Both the position numbers and the translations under genes were made by a program. Of a stretch of DNA of 57,407 nucleotides, positions 9,162 through 17,432 are shown one piece after another. The stretch's first letter is position 1, and the number at the start of each line of letters is the position of its first letter. The DNA comes from Chloroflexota bacterium (GTDB lineage: Bacteria; Chloroflexota; Limnocylindria; Limnocylindrales; CSP1-4). The notes below the pieces were generated by a model. It searched no databases and had not been told where the DNA came from. It saw nothing but the letters and a program-made list of their open reading frames with translations. The DNA is taken from positions 1 to 57,407 of the forward strand of contig CAKKPP010000023.1 of NCBI GenBank assembly GCA_919901745.1. The letters are read 5' to 3'.

Positions 9162-9586
9162 CGGGACTCCTCGCGGTTCGGGGCGATCTTCCGCGAGTGG
9201 GCCTTCGGGACGACGGTCGTTCCGATCGCCCGGCAGGTCACGATCGGCTCGGTCAGGACATCGGCCGCCGACGAGGAGACGTCGTAGCGGCTGGCGATGA
9301 CCTTGCGCGCCTCGAAGCTCACGGTCCGGCTGGTGTTGCCGATCCGGGTGACCGTGCCGGTCAGCTCGAGGAAGTCGCCCGCGTAGACCGGGGCGAGGAA
9401 CTCGATCTGCTCGTAGCCGACGAACAGGCCCTCGTCGCCGTCGATGATGACGGCGATCTCGGTGATGACGTCGCCGAACAGGGCCAGCGTCCGCGCCCCC
9501 GCCACGAGGTTTCCCCCGTAGTGGGCGTCCTCCTGGCCCATCCGGACACGGAGCGTGCTGCTGATCTGCGGGTTCGGTGCGCTCAT
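9158..9586 (-). CDS. Hotdog-fold beta-alanyl-CoA / 3-aminobutyryl-CoA ammonia-lyase-like protein
   Basis: A 142-aa single hotdog domain. Diagnostic strings are [29 protein letters not shown] and [14 protein letters not shown] with GNTSR. I recall these being shared with beta-alanyl-CoA:ammonia lyase of Clostridium propionicum and with Kal (3-aminobutyryl-CoA ammonia-lyase) of lysine fermenters. Such enzymes remove or add ammonia at the beta carbon of a CoA ester. The gene sits between an acyl-CoA synthetase and AcuI with 4-bp overlaps on both sides, exactly the step order beta-alanine to beta-alanyl-CoA to acryloyl-CoA to propionyl-CoA. An alternative is a generic MaoC/thioesterase-like hotdog. 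Confidence 0.7.
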   Translation of the reverse strand: MSAPNPQISSTLRVRMGQEDAHYGGNLVAGARTLALFGDVITEIAVIIDGDEGLFVGYEQIEFLAPVYAGDFLELTGTVTRIGNTSRTVSFEARKVIASRYDVSSSAADVLTEPIVTCRAIGTTVVPKAHSRKIAPNREESR

Positions 9587-11733
9587 GGGTTCATCACCTC
9601 TCTGGTGGCTCGCTCGAGGGCCGGTTCGAGAGTCGGCGAGCCGGTCCCGATGTCCGCCGGCGGGGCGTCGGCCCGGACGACCAGCGCATCGACGGCGACG
9701 GTCCGCTCACGGCCGACGAGGATCGGGTTCAGGTCGACTTCGGCGATCTCCGGGTGGTCGTCGCCGAGTGCGGCCAGGCCGATGATCGCGGCCACGATGC
9801 CGTCGTCGGGGATGGCCCCCGCGCGGGCCGTCCGGAGCATCCGCCCGACGATCGTGTCGTCGAGCATGCGGCGGGCCTCGTCGGGGCCGATCCGCCCGAT
9901 CCGGACCGCGACCTGGTCGAAGTGCTCGGCCCAGATCCCGCCGAGGCCCACCAGGACCGCCACCCCGAACTGGTCGTCGCGCCGGAAGCCGGCGATCAGC
10001 TCGAGCTCGGCCCGGACATGCTCCGCGACGAGGAAGGTGACATCGAGCCCGGCCCGGGCCGCGTTCTCGGCGACCGTCGTTGCCGCCCGCCGGACCTCCT
10101 CGGGGGAGCCCAGCCCGACCCGGACCAGGCCCAGCTCGGTCTTGTGGCTCACGCCGTGGGCGACACCCTTGAGGACCACCGGGTAGCCGATCCGGTCCGC
10201 GACCTCGACCGCCGCCTCGGCGTCGCCTGCGGTTGCCCGGCGAGGGGTCGGGATGCCGTAGCGGTCGACGATACCCAGCGAGGCGTACTCGTCGAGCGGC
10301 CCAACCGCGGCCAGCTCGGGCAGCGGAATCGGCGGGCCGGAAGCCGTGACCCGGCCATCGCCCGCCCATTCGGTCCGGCGCGCCACCTTGGCCAGGGCAT
10401 CGAGGGCCGTCCAGGCGCCGCGCAGGAGCGGAATCCGCTCGGTCAGGCAGTAGTTGAGCAGCTCCGGGCTGGGATCCTGGCTCGAGGGCGAGAGGAAGAC
10501 CGGCGTCTTCTTCGTGCGCGACGCCTCGCCGGCCAGGTAGGAGGCGAGGTCGCGCCCGAGCTGGAGCTCGTACGAGCCGCACGTCGTCTGCTGGTCGAGG
10601 CTGACGACAAGCAGGTCGCCCGGCTCGTCGGCCAGCGCCTCCAGCGCCCGTGGGTAGATCGCCCGGTAATCGTCGGTGCCCCAGGGGTCCATCGGGTTGC
10701 GAGCGTCGAAGTTCGGCCAGGTTGCGGCGAGCCCGGCGACGCCTGCCTCGCTCAGCGGCGGGAGCTCGATCCCGACGTCCTCGGCCAGATCCGAGAGGAG
10801 ATTCGCCTCGCCCCCCGAGTTCGTGACGATGTGCGCCCGGCGGCCCATCCGCGTTCGGCCGGCGCCGAAGATCTCGCCGATCGTGGTGAGCTCGTCGAGG
10901 TCGGCGCACAGGATTGCGCCGGCCTGGCGGATCGCGGCCGCTCCGACCCGGGCGTTGCCGGCCAGCTTCCCGGAGTGGGCGACGATCCCGGCCTGGGCTG
11001 CCGACGACCGACCCACCTTGCACACCGCCAGCGGCTTGCCGGCCTCCGCCAGGGCCCGGGCCGCAGTCAGGAAGCCGGTCGGGTCGCCGAACCCTTCGAC
11101 AAAGGCGAGGACGGCATCGGTTCGCTCGTCGGCGGCGAAGAAGGCCAGATACTCGGCCAGCCCGGTGCCCGCCTCGGAGCCGCACGAGATGATGGTCGAA
11201 AGCGGGACGCGCCCACCGTTGTTGACGAACGCCTCGACGATCGCGCCGCTCTGGGCGACGACGCCGACCCGGCCCCGCCGGACGTGCATCGGAACCGTCC
11301 CGATGTATGGCGCGGCCCCGGTCACGAGATCGACGAAGCCCATGCAGTTCGTGCCGACCACCGCGATTCCGCGCTCCGAGGCAAGGGTCCGCAGCTCGGC
11401 GGCGAGCTCAAGCGCGGCCGGACCGGAATCCGTATAGCCGGCTCCCGGTATGACGAAGCTTCGGGCGCCTACAGCCACGCCGTCCCGAACGGCCTCCAGG
11501 ATCCGGTCGGTCCCCAGCTGGACGAGGACGACGTCGGGGGCCTCAGGCAACGCCGAGAGCGTCGGCGCCGCGGACAGTCCGGCGATCTCGGGGTACTTGG
11601 GATTGACCGGGTAGAGGCGACCCTGGTAGCCGAGTGCGCGGCTGTTCTCGAGCGCGACCCGCCCGATGAAGGACCGCGGGCTCGCCCCGACGATGGCGAT
11701 CGAGCTGGGCCGGAGAATCGGGGCCAGATCCAT
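9583..11733 (-). CDS. ADP-forming acyl-CoA synthetase (fused alpha-beta acetate-CoA ligase type)
   Basis: A 716-aa protein with the alpha-beta fusion of NDP-forming acyl-CoA synthetases. It has a CoA-binding Rossmann domain ([12 protein letters not shown] near residue 10), then a succinyl-CoA-ligase-like flavodoxin domain with the presumed phosphohistidine H253 in [10 protein letters not shown]. An ATP-grasp domain follows in the last 230 residues ([30 protein letters not shown]). It makes an acyl-CoA from acid, CoA and ATP, or the reverse. I chose ATG 11733 ([11 protein letters not shown]), where similarity begins, over the open extension to 11799. It is first in the three-gene operon, so the substrate may be beta-alanine or a related beta-amino acid rather than acetate. 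Confidence 0.85.
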   Translation of the reverse strand: MDLAPILRPSSIAIVGASPRSFIGRVALENSRALGYQGRLYPVNPKYPEIAGLSAAPTLSALPEAPDVVLVQLGTDRILEAVRDGVAVGARSFVIPGAGYTDSGPAALELAAELRTLASERGIAVVGTNCMGFVDLVTGAAPYIGTVPMHVRRGRVGVVAQSGAIVEAFVNNGGRVPLSTIISCGSEAGTGLAEYLAFFAADERTDAVLAFVEGFGDPTGFLTAARALAEAGKPLAVCKVGRSSAAQAGIVAHSGKLAGNARVGAAAIRQAGAILCADLDELTTIGEIFGAGRTRMGRRAHIVTNSGGEANLLSDLAEDVGIELPPLSEAGVAGLAATWPNFDARNPMDPWGTDDYRAIYPRALEALADEPGDLLVVSLDQQTTCGSYELQLGRDLASYLAGEASRTKKTPVFLSPSSQDPSPELLNYCLTERIPLLRGAWTALDALAKVARRTEWAGDGRVTASGPPIPLPELAAVGPLDEYASLGIVDRYGIPTPRRATAGDAEAAVEVADRIGYPVVLKGVAHGVSHKTELGLVRVGLGSPEEVRRAATTVAENAARAGLDVTFLVAEHVRAELELIAGFRRDDQFGVAVLVGLGGIWAEHFDQVAVRIGRIGPDEARRMLDDTIVGRMLRTARAGAIPDDGIVAAIIGLAALGDDHPEIAEVDLNPILVGRERTVAVDALVVRADAPPADIGTGSPTLEPALERATREVMNP

Positions 11734-11779
11734 GGCACGTCCAAGCGTAGGGGTTGACGCCGGCCGACGAAAGCCCCGT

Positions 11780-11917
11780 GGCCTCCTGTCGGGTCTCACC
11801 GGGACAGGCGGCGGGATCTTCCTGGCGCCGCTGATCCCGTTTGCCTGCTGGTCCCAGGCGCGTGTCGCGGCGGGGATCTCGGCCGCGTTCTTATCACCGT
11901 TGAACGATGAGTTGTAG
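11780..11917 (+). pseudogene. TauE/SafE permease fragment
   Basis: About 40 residues on the plus strand (GLLSGLTGTGGGIFLAPLIP, then SQARVAAGISAAF) match one half-repeat of TauE/SafE-type sulfite/organosulfonate exporters, which usually have about 250 residues. The rest of the gene is absent. The fragment has no credible start and ends in a stop just before the Rrf2 regulator. It is a decayed remnant lying in the promoter region. Confidence 0.6.
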
Positions 11918-11924
11918 ACTCATC
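11906..11924. promoter_or_regulatory. Palindrome upstream of the Rrf2 gene
   Basis: GATGAGT-TGTAG-ACTCATC, a perfect 7-bp inverted repeat with a 5-base centre, 69 bases before the TTG start of the Rrf2 gene. Rrf2 regulators commonly repress their own promoters at such sites, so this is a candidate autoregulatory operator. Confidence 0.4.
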
Positions 11925-11992
11925 CATCGACCGCTGTCACGCGGGCCCCCCGTCGTTGCCGATGGTCCTTCCAGGCAGGGAGAGTCTGAGCG

Positions 11993-12490
11993 TTGCAGGT
12001 CATCCTGGGCAGCCGCGGTGATTATTCCGTCCGGGCGGTGCTGTATCTCGCCCGCCATCCCGGGCGCCAGCGTCGGCGCGAAATCTCGGCGGCCATGGAC
12101 ATCCCCGACAAGTACCTGCCCCAGATCCTCGCGGCCCTCGTTGGCGGTGGGATCGCAAGATCGACCGTCGGACGCGCCGGCGGGTACGAGCTGGCGCGGC
12201 CTCCCGCCCGCATCTCCCTGCGCGAGGTCGTCGAGGTCGCCGAGGGCCCGATCCGAAGCGACAAGTGCCTGTTGCGCGGGGGTCCCTGCTACTGGGCCGA
12301 GAAGTGCGCGTTCCATGACGCCTGGACGGCGGCGGGCGTGGCGCTGAGCGATCAGCTCGGGGCCACGACGTTCGCCGACCTGGCTCGGACAGACTGGGAG
12401 ATCGAGCAGCAGTCCCGACTGACGGGTACGCGCAGGGTCGGAAGGCATGCGCCCCTGGCGCACAGGGCAACACCCGAACGCGATCGCTGA
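11993..12490 (+). CDS. Rrf2-family transcriptional regulator with Fe-S type cysteines
   Basis: A 165-aa winged-helix regulator. The N-terminal HTH is typical of Rrf2 (SRGDYSVRAVLYLARHP, DIPDKYLPQIL, GRAGGYELARP). Three cysteines, C92, C99 and C105 (CLLRGGPCYWAEKC), have almost the same spacing as the [2Fe-2S] ligands of IscR and NsrR. It should therefore sense iron-sulfur status, nitric oxide or redox. The start is TTG 11993, since similarity begins at residue 1 and no ATG or GTG is available. It lies 275 bases before the late heme genes on the same strand, so it may control them. The C-terminal 25 residues look unstructured. Confidence 0.85.
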   Translation: MQVILGSRGDYSVRAVLYLARHPGRQRRREISAAMDIPDKYLPQILAALVGGGIARSTVGRAGGYELARPPARISLREVVEVAEGPIRSDKCLLRGGPCYWAEKCAFHDAWTAAGVALSDQLGATTFADLARTDWEIEQQSRLTGTRRVGRHAPLAHRATPERDR

Positions 12491-12594
12491 AGGCATGCGC
12501 GAGGCGCCAGCCCGACCCTGACGCTCGGCGGTCCAGACGTGCCCGGTCCGCTACCCGCACCGAGGCGGTGTATCCACTCGACAAGTTCGTTACT

Positions 12595-12611
12595 ATAAGC
12601 GGACGACTTAT
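12595..12611. promoter_or_regulatory. ATAAG-N7-CTTAT palindrome upstream of hemH
   Basis: ATAAG (12595-12599) and CTTAT (12607-12611) flank a GC-rich 7-base centre in an otherwise coding-free 275-base gap. It lies 155 bases before the ferrochelatase start. The size and A/T-rich half-sites are compatible with a regulator site, possibly the adjacent Rrf2 protein, but no consensus proves it. Confidence 0.3.
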
Positions 12612-12765
12612 GCTTCTGCGCAGATGCGGCAGTGGTGTTCTCGTGGCGCAGATGGACGTCGAACGATCTGCGGCGCCTTGTCGACCTTGTCCACGGTGCG
12701 GGCGCGCGGCCAACCGCCTTCGCCGACCCGTCTCTCCTCACTTCGGCCACCCCACGGAGCGCCAG

Positions 12766-13704
12766 ATGACCGACGCCGTCCTCCTCATGGCCTATGGCAG
12801 TCCCGATCGGCTCGACCAGGTCGAGGCCTACTACACGGACATCCGGCGGGGCAACCCGCCGTCGCCGGAGCTCCTCGAGGAGCTCGTCGGCAGGTATCGC
12901 GCGATCGGCGGTGGCTCGCCGCTGTCACGGATCGTGGAGGCACAGCGGGCCGCGCTCCAGGCCGAGCTGGCTGCTCGAGGCCGGCCGATGCGCGTCTACG
13001 CCGGGATGCGCCACATCGAGCCACGGATCGGCCGGATCGTCGAGGGCATGGCCGCCGACGGCGTCGAGCGGTTCGTGGCGATCGCCCTGGCGCCCCAGCA
13101 GTCGTCGAACGGCGCCGCCTATCGACGCGCGGTGGACGCGGCCCTGGCCGGTCTCGGGGAGGGGTCGCCGTCGGTCGTCGTCGTGGATTCGTGGTACGAC
13201 CAGCCGCGCTTCATCGAGGCGCTCGCCGCGACGACGAGCGAGGCGCTGGCGCGCTTCCCCGACCCGACCCGCGTCCGGGTGATGTTCACCGCCCACAGCC
13301 TGCCGGCGCGAGTGGTCGCCGAGGGCGATCCGTATCCGGACCAGCTGGCCGAGACCGCGGCGCTGGTGGCGGAGCAGCTCGGTCTCGCCGAGTATGCGTT
13401 CGCGTTCCAGAGCGCCGGGCGGACCGGCGAGGCCTGGCTCGGGCCGGACATCCTCGAGGAGATCCGGCGGCTTGCCGGGACGGGCGTCACCGAGCTCGTC
13501 ATCCGGCCGGTCGGCTTCGTTGCCGACCACCTGGAGGTCCTCTACGACATCGACATCGAGGCCCAGGCCGTGGCCCGCGCTGTGGGCGTCCGGCTCGAGC
13601 GGGCGCGCTCGATGAACGACGACCCGATCTTCATCGCCGGGCTGGCCGACGTCGTGACGGTCGCCCTGTCCGAGACGCGGCGCGAGCCGGCGAGCGCTTC
13701 CTGA
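12766..13704 (+). CDS. hemH: Ferrochelatase (coproporphyrin- or protoporphyrin-type)
   Basis: A 312-aa enzyme that inserts Fe2+ into a porphyrin. Hallmarks are LLMAYGSPD and YRAIGGGSPLS at the N-terminus, the catalytic His motif FTAHSLPARV, FQSAGRTGEAWLGPDI, and RPVGFVADHLEVLYDID with the acidic metal channel. ATG 12766 starts exactly at the family N-terminus; the frame is open further upstream but without similarity. It is first in an operon with a radical SAM protein and HemG/CgoX. In monoderm-type bacteria this set usually works on coproporphyrin III (CpfC role), so the substrate may be coproporphyrin III rather than protoporphyrin IX. Confidence 0.92.
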   Translation: MTDAVLLMAYGSPDRLDQVEAYYTDIRRGNPPSPELLEELVGRYRAIGGGSPLSRIVEAQRAALQAELAARGRPMRVYAGMRHIEPRIGRIVEGMAADGVERFVAIALAPQQSSNGAAYRRAVDAALAGLGEGSPSVVVVDSWYDQPRFIEALAATTSEALARFPDPTRVRVMFTAHSLPARVVAEGDPYPDQLAETAALVAEQLGLAEYAFAFQSAGRTGEAWLGPDILEEIRRLAGTGVTELVIRPVGFVADHLEVLYDIDIEAQAVARAVGVRLERARSMNDDPIFIAGLADVVTVALSETRREPASAS

Positions 13705-13732
13705 CCGACCGTCACGAGAAACGAGGCCGACG

Positions 13733-14881
13733 ATGAGCCAGCTGATCACCGATCGCCCGAGCCATCCGGGCGGGCATCCAACCGCCGTCGGCGCCGTCCG
13801 GCCGGAGGGCTACGTCTACGGGCGGGCGCCGATGCTCGTCTACTGGGAGACGACCCTGTCCTGCGGCCTCGCGTGCCGGCACTGCCGGGCGACGGCGATG
13901 CCGGACCGGGATCCGGCCGAGCTGACCACCGAGGAGGGCTTCGCGCTCCTCGACGGGGTGACCGGCTTCGGACAGCCGTACCCGCACGTCGTCTTCACCG
14001 GCGGCGACCCCCTTCGTCGCCCGGATCTCGAGACCCTCGTCACGGCCGCAGCCGCGCGCGGGATCGGCGCGTCGCTCGCCCCGGCGGTGACCCCGGACAT
14101 GACGATCGAACGCCTGACGGCCCTGAAGGCCGCCGGGATCCAGACGATGTCGCTCAGCATCGACGGCTCGGACGCCGCCCGCCACGACGGGTTCCGCGGC
14201 GTGCCGGGCACGTTCGATATGACATTGCGAGCCGTCAAGTGGGCCCACCGGCTCGAGATGCCGCTGCAGATCAACACGCTCGTGACCGACGAGACCCTGC
14301 CCGACCTGCCGGCCGCGTACGAGCTCATGACGACCCTCGGGATCATGCGCTGGAGCCTGTTCTTCCTCATCTCGATGGGCCGCGGCGCCAGCCTCCGGGA
14401 GATCCGGCCGGCCGAATCCGAACGGCTCAACCACTGGCTCTTCGAGCGCTCGAAGACGGCGCCGTTCCAGATCAAGACGACCGAGGCGACCCACTACCGT
14501 CGGGTCGCCATCCGGCGGATGGCCGCCGAGGGCCTGGACGAGGCTTCAATCGCGGCGACGTCCGTGGGCCGCGGCTTCGGCGTCCGCGATGGCAACGGGA
14601 TCATGTTCATCGCCTACGACGGGTCCGTGCATCCGTCCGGGTTCCTGCCGGTCCGGACCGGGAACGTCCGGACCGACGACCTGGTCGAGCTCTACCGGAC
14701 CCATCCGGTCTTCACGAGCCTGCGCGACGTGACGACCTACAAGGGCCGTTGCGGCCGCTGCGAGTACGCCCGGCTGTGCGGCGGTTCGCGGGCTCGGGCG
14801 TACGCCTGGACGGGCGACTTCCTCGAGTCGGATCCGCTCTGCCCGTTCGTCCCGCCGATCGTCGCCGAGAGAGCGCAATGA
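13733..14881 (+). CDS. Radical SAM/SPASM protein linked to heme synthesis (AhbD/TIGR04053-like)
   Basis: A 382-aa radical SAM enzyme. The SAM-cleaving [4Fe-4S] cluster motif is C44-x3-C48-x2-C51 (CGLACRHC), followed by VVFTGGDPLRRPDL and LSIDGSDAARHDGFRG. A C-terminal SPASM-like cysteine set (CGRCEYARLCGGSRARAY, then a Cys in DPLCPF) could hold auxiliary Fe-S clusters. Relatives include AhbD, which oxidatively decarboxylates coproheme to heme b, and the TIGR04053 family. Its position between ferrochelatase and HemG/CgoX suggests a late heme step, perhaps replacing the ChdC/HemQ decarboxylase. That role is inference. It starts 28 bases after hemH, and 16 bases separate its stop from the next ATG. 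Confidence 0.8.
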   Translation: MSQLITDRPSHPGGHPTAVGAVRPEGYVYGRAPMLVYWETTLSCGLACRHCRATAMPDRDPAELTTEEGFALLDGVTGFGQPYPHVVFTGGDPLRRPDLETLVTAAAARGIGASLAPAVTPDMTIERLTALKAAGIQTMSLSIDGSDAARHDGFRGVPGTFDMTLRAVKWAHRLEMPLQINTLVTDETLPDLPAAYELMTTLGIMRWSLFFLISMGRGASLREIRPAESERLNHWLFERSKTAPFQIKTTEATHYRRVAIRRMAAEGLDEASIAATSVGRGFGVRDGNGIMFIAYDGSVHPSGFLPVRTGNVRTDDLVELYRTHPVFTSLRDVTTYKGRCGRCEYARLCGGSRARAYAWTGDFLESDPLCPFVPPIVAERAQ

Positions 14882-14897
14882 GGTGGGCGCGACGGCG

Positions 14898-16325
14898 ATG
14901 ACGGTCCTGGTGGTCGGCGGCGGGATCACCGGCCTCACCACGGCGTACGCGCTCGGGCGGGCCGGCATCCCGACGACGCTCGTCGAGGCGACCGATCGTC
15001 TCGGCGGCAAGGTCCGGACTGAGAGCATCGACGGATTTCTCGTCGAATCTGGCCCCGATTCGTTCATCAGCTATCGTCCGGCGGCGCTCGAGCTCTGTCG
15101 CGAGCTCGGCCTCGGCGACGCGATCATCGGACCGACCCACCCGCGGACGGTTTGGATTCGGTCGCGCGGCCGGTTCGTGGGGCTGCCCGAGGGAATGGGC
15201 CTCGCCCTCCCGACCCGGCTGGGTCCGCTCATCGCGACCGACATGTTCTCGCCGCTCGAGAAGCTTCGGATGGGCCTCGACCTGGTCCTTCCACGCGATG
15301 GGCTCGACCGCGATGTTTCCGTCGGGGCGTTCCTCCGCCGGCGGCTCGGCGGCGTCCTCGTCGACCGGCTGGCTGGCCCGCTCCTCGGCGGCGTCTACGG
15401 CACCCCGATCGACGAGATGAGCCTCGACGCCGTCGTCCCCCAGCTGCGCGAGGCCGAGCGGGACCATCGCTCACTGCTGCTCGCCAGCCTGGCCCAGGGC
15501 CGTGCCCGGAAGCAGAGCGGCGAGGGCGGCGGGTCGCCGTTCATCAGCCTGGCCGGCGGTATGGGCCAGCTCACCGGCGCCTTGGTCGAGGCGATCGAAC
15601 GGTCCCGGGGGGTCGAGGTTCGAATGAAGTCGACGGCCGTCGCCCTCGAGGGACGCGGCGGCGGGTTCGACGTCCGCCTCGCGAACGGTGAGCTCCTTCG
15701 GCCGGAGGCGGTCGTCCTCGCGTCTCCCGGGCCGGTCACCGCCGGCCTCCTCGATGAGATCGCCCCCGCGGCGGCGGCACACGTCCGGTCGATCACCCAC
15801 GGCTCGACGGCGGTCGTCTCGCTCGGCTACCGGCTCGACCAGTTCCCGAAGCCGCCGACGGGCCACGGGTTCCTCGTCGCCGAAGGGGAGTCGCTCGCGG
15901 TCGATGCCTGCACGATGAGCTCACTGAAGTGGGCGGGGCGGGCGCCCGACGCGACCGTCCTCCTGCGCGTCTTCATCGGGTCGCGTTCGCCGGGCGTGCT
16001 GGCTGGCTCCGATGCCGAGCTCGTCGCGCTGGTGGAGCGGGACCTCGCCGTGGCGATGGGGGTCCACGGCGCTCCGATCCTGGCTCGGGTTGCGCGCTCG
16101 ATTGGCCAGATGCCCAAGTACACGGTCGGCCACCTCGAGCGGGTCGCCGGCGCGAGCGCGGCGCTCGCCGGGCTGCCGAGTCTCGCCATTGCCGGGGCTG
16201 CCTTCCGCGGCGTCGGCGTGCCCGACTGCATCGCCCAGGGCCGGGCAGCTGCGGCCCGCGTCGGCGAGGTTCTCTCGAGCGGAGTGCCTGGTGCGGTGGA
16301 AGCCGCCGAGGCTGTGCCCGCGTAG
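14898..16325 (+). CDS. hemG: Protoporphyrinogen / coproporphyrinogen III oxidase, FAD-dependent (HemG/HemY/CgoX)
   Basis: A 475-aa oxygen-dependent flavoprotein. The FAD Rossmann motif VLVVGGGITGLTTAYALGRA is at the very N-terminus, followed by DRLGGKVRTESIDGFLVESG, typical of HemY/CgoX. The C-terminal FAD segment is seen in AIAGAAFRGVGVPDCIAQGR. It removes six electrons from the porphyrinogen to give porphyrin. Together with ferrochelatase this gives the last ring steps. With a CPD-type ferrochelatase the substrate would be coproporphyrinogen III. I prefer ATG 14898; GTG 14883 in the same frame adds five residues only. Confidence 0.92.
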   Translation: MTVLVVGGGITGLTTAYALGRAGIPTTLVEATDRLGGKVRTESIDGFLVESGPDSFISYRPAALELCRELGLGDAIIGPTHPRTVWIRSRGRFVGLPEGMGLALPTRLGPLIATDMFSPLEKLRMGLDLVLPRDGLDRDVSVGAFLRRRLGGVLVDRLAGPLLGGVYGTPIDEMSLDAVVPQLREAERDHRSLLLASLAQGRARKQSGEGGGSPFISLAGGMGQLTGALVEAIERSRGVEVRMKSTAVALEGRGGGFDVRLANGELLRPEAVVLASPGPVTAGLLDEIAPAAAAHVRSITHGSTAVVSLGYRLDQFPKPPTGHGFLVAEGESLAVDACTMSSLKWAGRAPDATVLLRVFIGSRSPGVLAGSDAELVALVERDLAVAMGVHGAPILARVARSIGQMPKYTVGHLERVAGASAALAGLPSLAIAGAAFRGVGVPDCIAQGRAAAARVGEVLSSGVPGAVEAAEAVPA

Positions 16326-16403
16326 CAAGTCGGCCAGCTGACAGATCAGGCGCGAGGGCGACGCGCTGTTACGCCACTGGGACTCCAAAACCCGCAGCCA
16401 TCG

Positions 16404-16439
16404 ACTTTGTGACGGGCCTTGTCACGTACGTCACAAAGT
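16404..16439 (+). terminator. Long inverted repeat after the heme operon
   Basis: ACTTTGTGACG (16404-16414) pairs perfectly with CGTCACAAAGT (16429-16439) around a 14-base loop, 79 bases past the hemG stop. There is no U-tract, so it may be a factor-assisted terminator. Alternatively it is a regulator site, because the half-sites TTGTGAC/GTCACAA resemble Crp/Fnr half-sites but with too wide a spacing. Confidence 0.45.
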
Positions 16440-16557
16440 GAGTCAGCCTGCCCATCCCGACAACGGAAAGAGAGACGGGCAGCAGCATGGTTCGGGCAGT
16501 CCGCGAACCATAAGAGCTCGACCGATGGCCCATGAGCCGCGCTGAGGGAGGGGGCCG

Positions 16558-16938
16558 TCACGGGGCCTCTCGTCGCACCATGACGGTCGGGCCTTCCAGG
16601 AACGCGATCCACTGCTCCGGGAGCGCAAGCCGGATCGATGGCGTTCCCCGACTGAACACGCCTCCGGGCCACAGCTCCGGATTCGAGCGGCGCAGGACGT
16701 CGCGCAACCGTCGGTCCGCGTAGACGGGTACCGCCTCGATGGGAGTCAGCTCGACGTAGCCGGGACCGGGTGCGGCCTTCCGCCACGAGATGGAGAAGTC
16801 ACCGACAACGACGCCACAGCGCCACGACGCGAAGTAGCCGATCACGAGCACGCGTCCAGCGCTGAGGGTGGCCAACTGCCCCCGGAGCCGTCCGTTCAGG
16901 CCGATGGACGGTTGGGCGCGTTCGACATCGACCGTCAC
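16558..16938 (-). CDS. Hypothetical protein in the DUF3179 operon
   Basis: A 126-aa protein with no family I recognise. The middle (RVLVIGYFASWRCGVVVGDF) contains the only cysteine, and the sequence ends with a well-ordered acidic/basic C-terminus. There is no signal peptide or membrane helix. It starts at GTG 16938 and overlaps the stop of the SRPBCC gene by 4 bp, so it is translated with that gene. The sequence is not low-complexity and the coupling is tight, which argues for a real gene. What binds at the lone Cys is unknown. The 232 bases between this gene and hemG hold only the inverted repeat. Confidence 0.6.
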   Translation of the reverse strand: MTVDVERAQPSIGLNGRLRGQLATLSAGRVLVIGYFASWRCGVVVGDFSISWRKAAPGPGYVELTPIEAVPVYADRRLRDVLRRSNPELWPGGVFSRGTPSIRLALPEQWIAFLEGPTVMVRREAP

Positions 16939-17432
16939 TGCCCGCTCCGGTCCGGAACGAACACGCGACTTCGCCGGGCCCGAGCCTCGGCCTTGTCGCG
17001 AACGTCGGCGAAGTGGGCCCGCATCACCCGATGGATGATGGGTCGCGCGAAGAGCGTCGCCCGGAGATGGTCCGGGAGGCCGCGCGGATGGTAGCGGCCC
17101 GTATACGTCAGGTCAGACCCGCCAGTCGCGCCGGCACCGACGACGATCGTCTCCTGCAGCCCCTGGACCGGACCATCCAGGTGCTCGTAGTCGATGCGGT
17201 CCGGGGGGCGGACCCAGACGCGTTCGCGGGTCCGGACGAGGCGATCTCGGCCCACCGGCGGGGAGACCCGCGTCCAGAAGTCACAGATGAGCTCGCCGTC
17301 GTGCTCTTCCAGGATCTCGGCTCGTTCGCCGTCCTTCTGCGCGCCCTGTCCGATTGCCGCCAGCATCTGGAACACAAGCGCCGGCGGTGCGGCGATGTCG
17401 ATGGTGACGGGCCCGACGTCGATTCGGTTCAT
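16935..17432 (-). CDS. SRPBCC-family (START-like) protein
   Basis: A 165-aa helix-grip fold protein. The beginning (VTIDIAAPPALVFQML, after MNRIDVGP) is the typical first strand and helix of polyketide-cyclase/SRPBCC proteins, followed by ERVWVRPPDRIDYEHLDGPV and DLTYTGRYHPRG. Such proteins bind hydrophobic ligands in a deep cavity. No catalytic motif is visible. ATG 17432 overlaps the DUF3179 gene stop by 4 bp, and the 3' end overlaps the next gene by 4 bp, so all three form one operon. The longer open frame to 17561 lies inside the DUF3179 gene and was not used. Confidence 0.75.
   Translation of the reverse strand: MNRIDVGPVTIDIAAPPALVFQMLAAIGQGAQKDGERAEILEEHDGELICDFWTRVSPPVGRDRLVRTRERVWVRPPDRIDYEHLDGPVQGLQETIVVGAGATGGSDLTYTGRYHPRGLPDHLRATLFARPIIHRVMRAHFADVRDKAEARARRSRVFVPDRSGQ

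Noticed and set aside
16404-16439. A canonical Crp/Fnr site (TTGTGA-N6-TCACAA)
   Set aside because: The half-sites are present, but the spacing between the perfect arms is 14 bases or more, not 6; a hairpin is the simpler reading.
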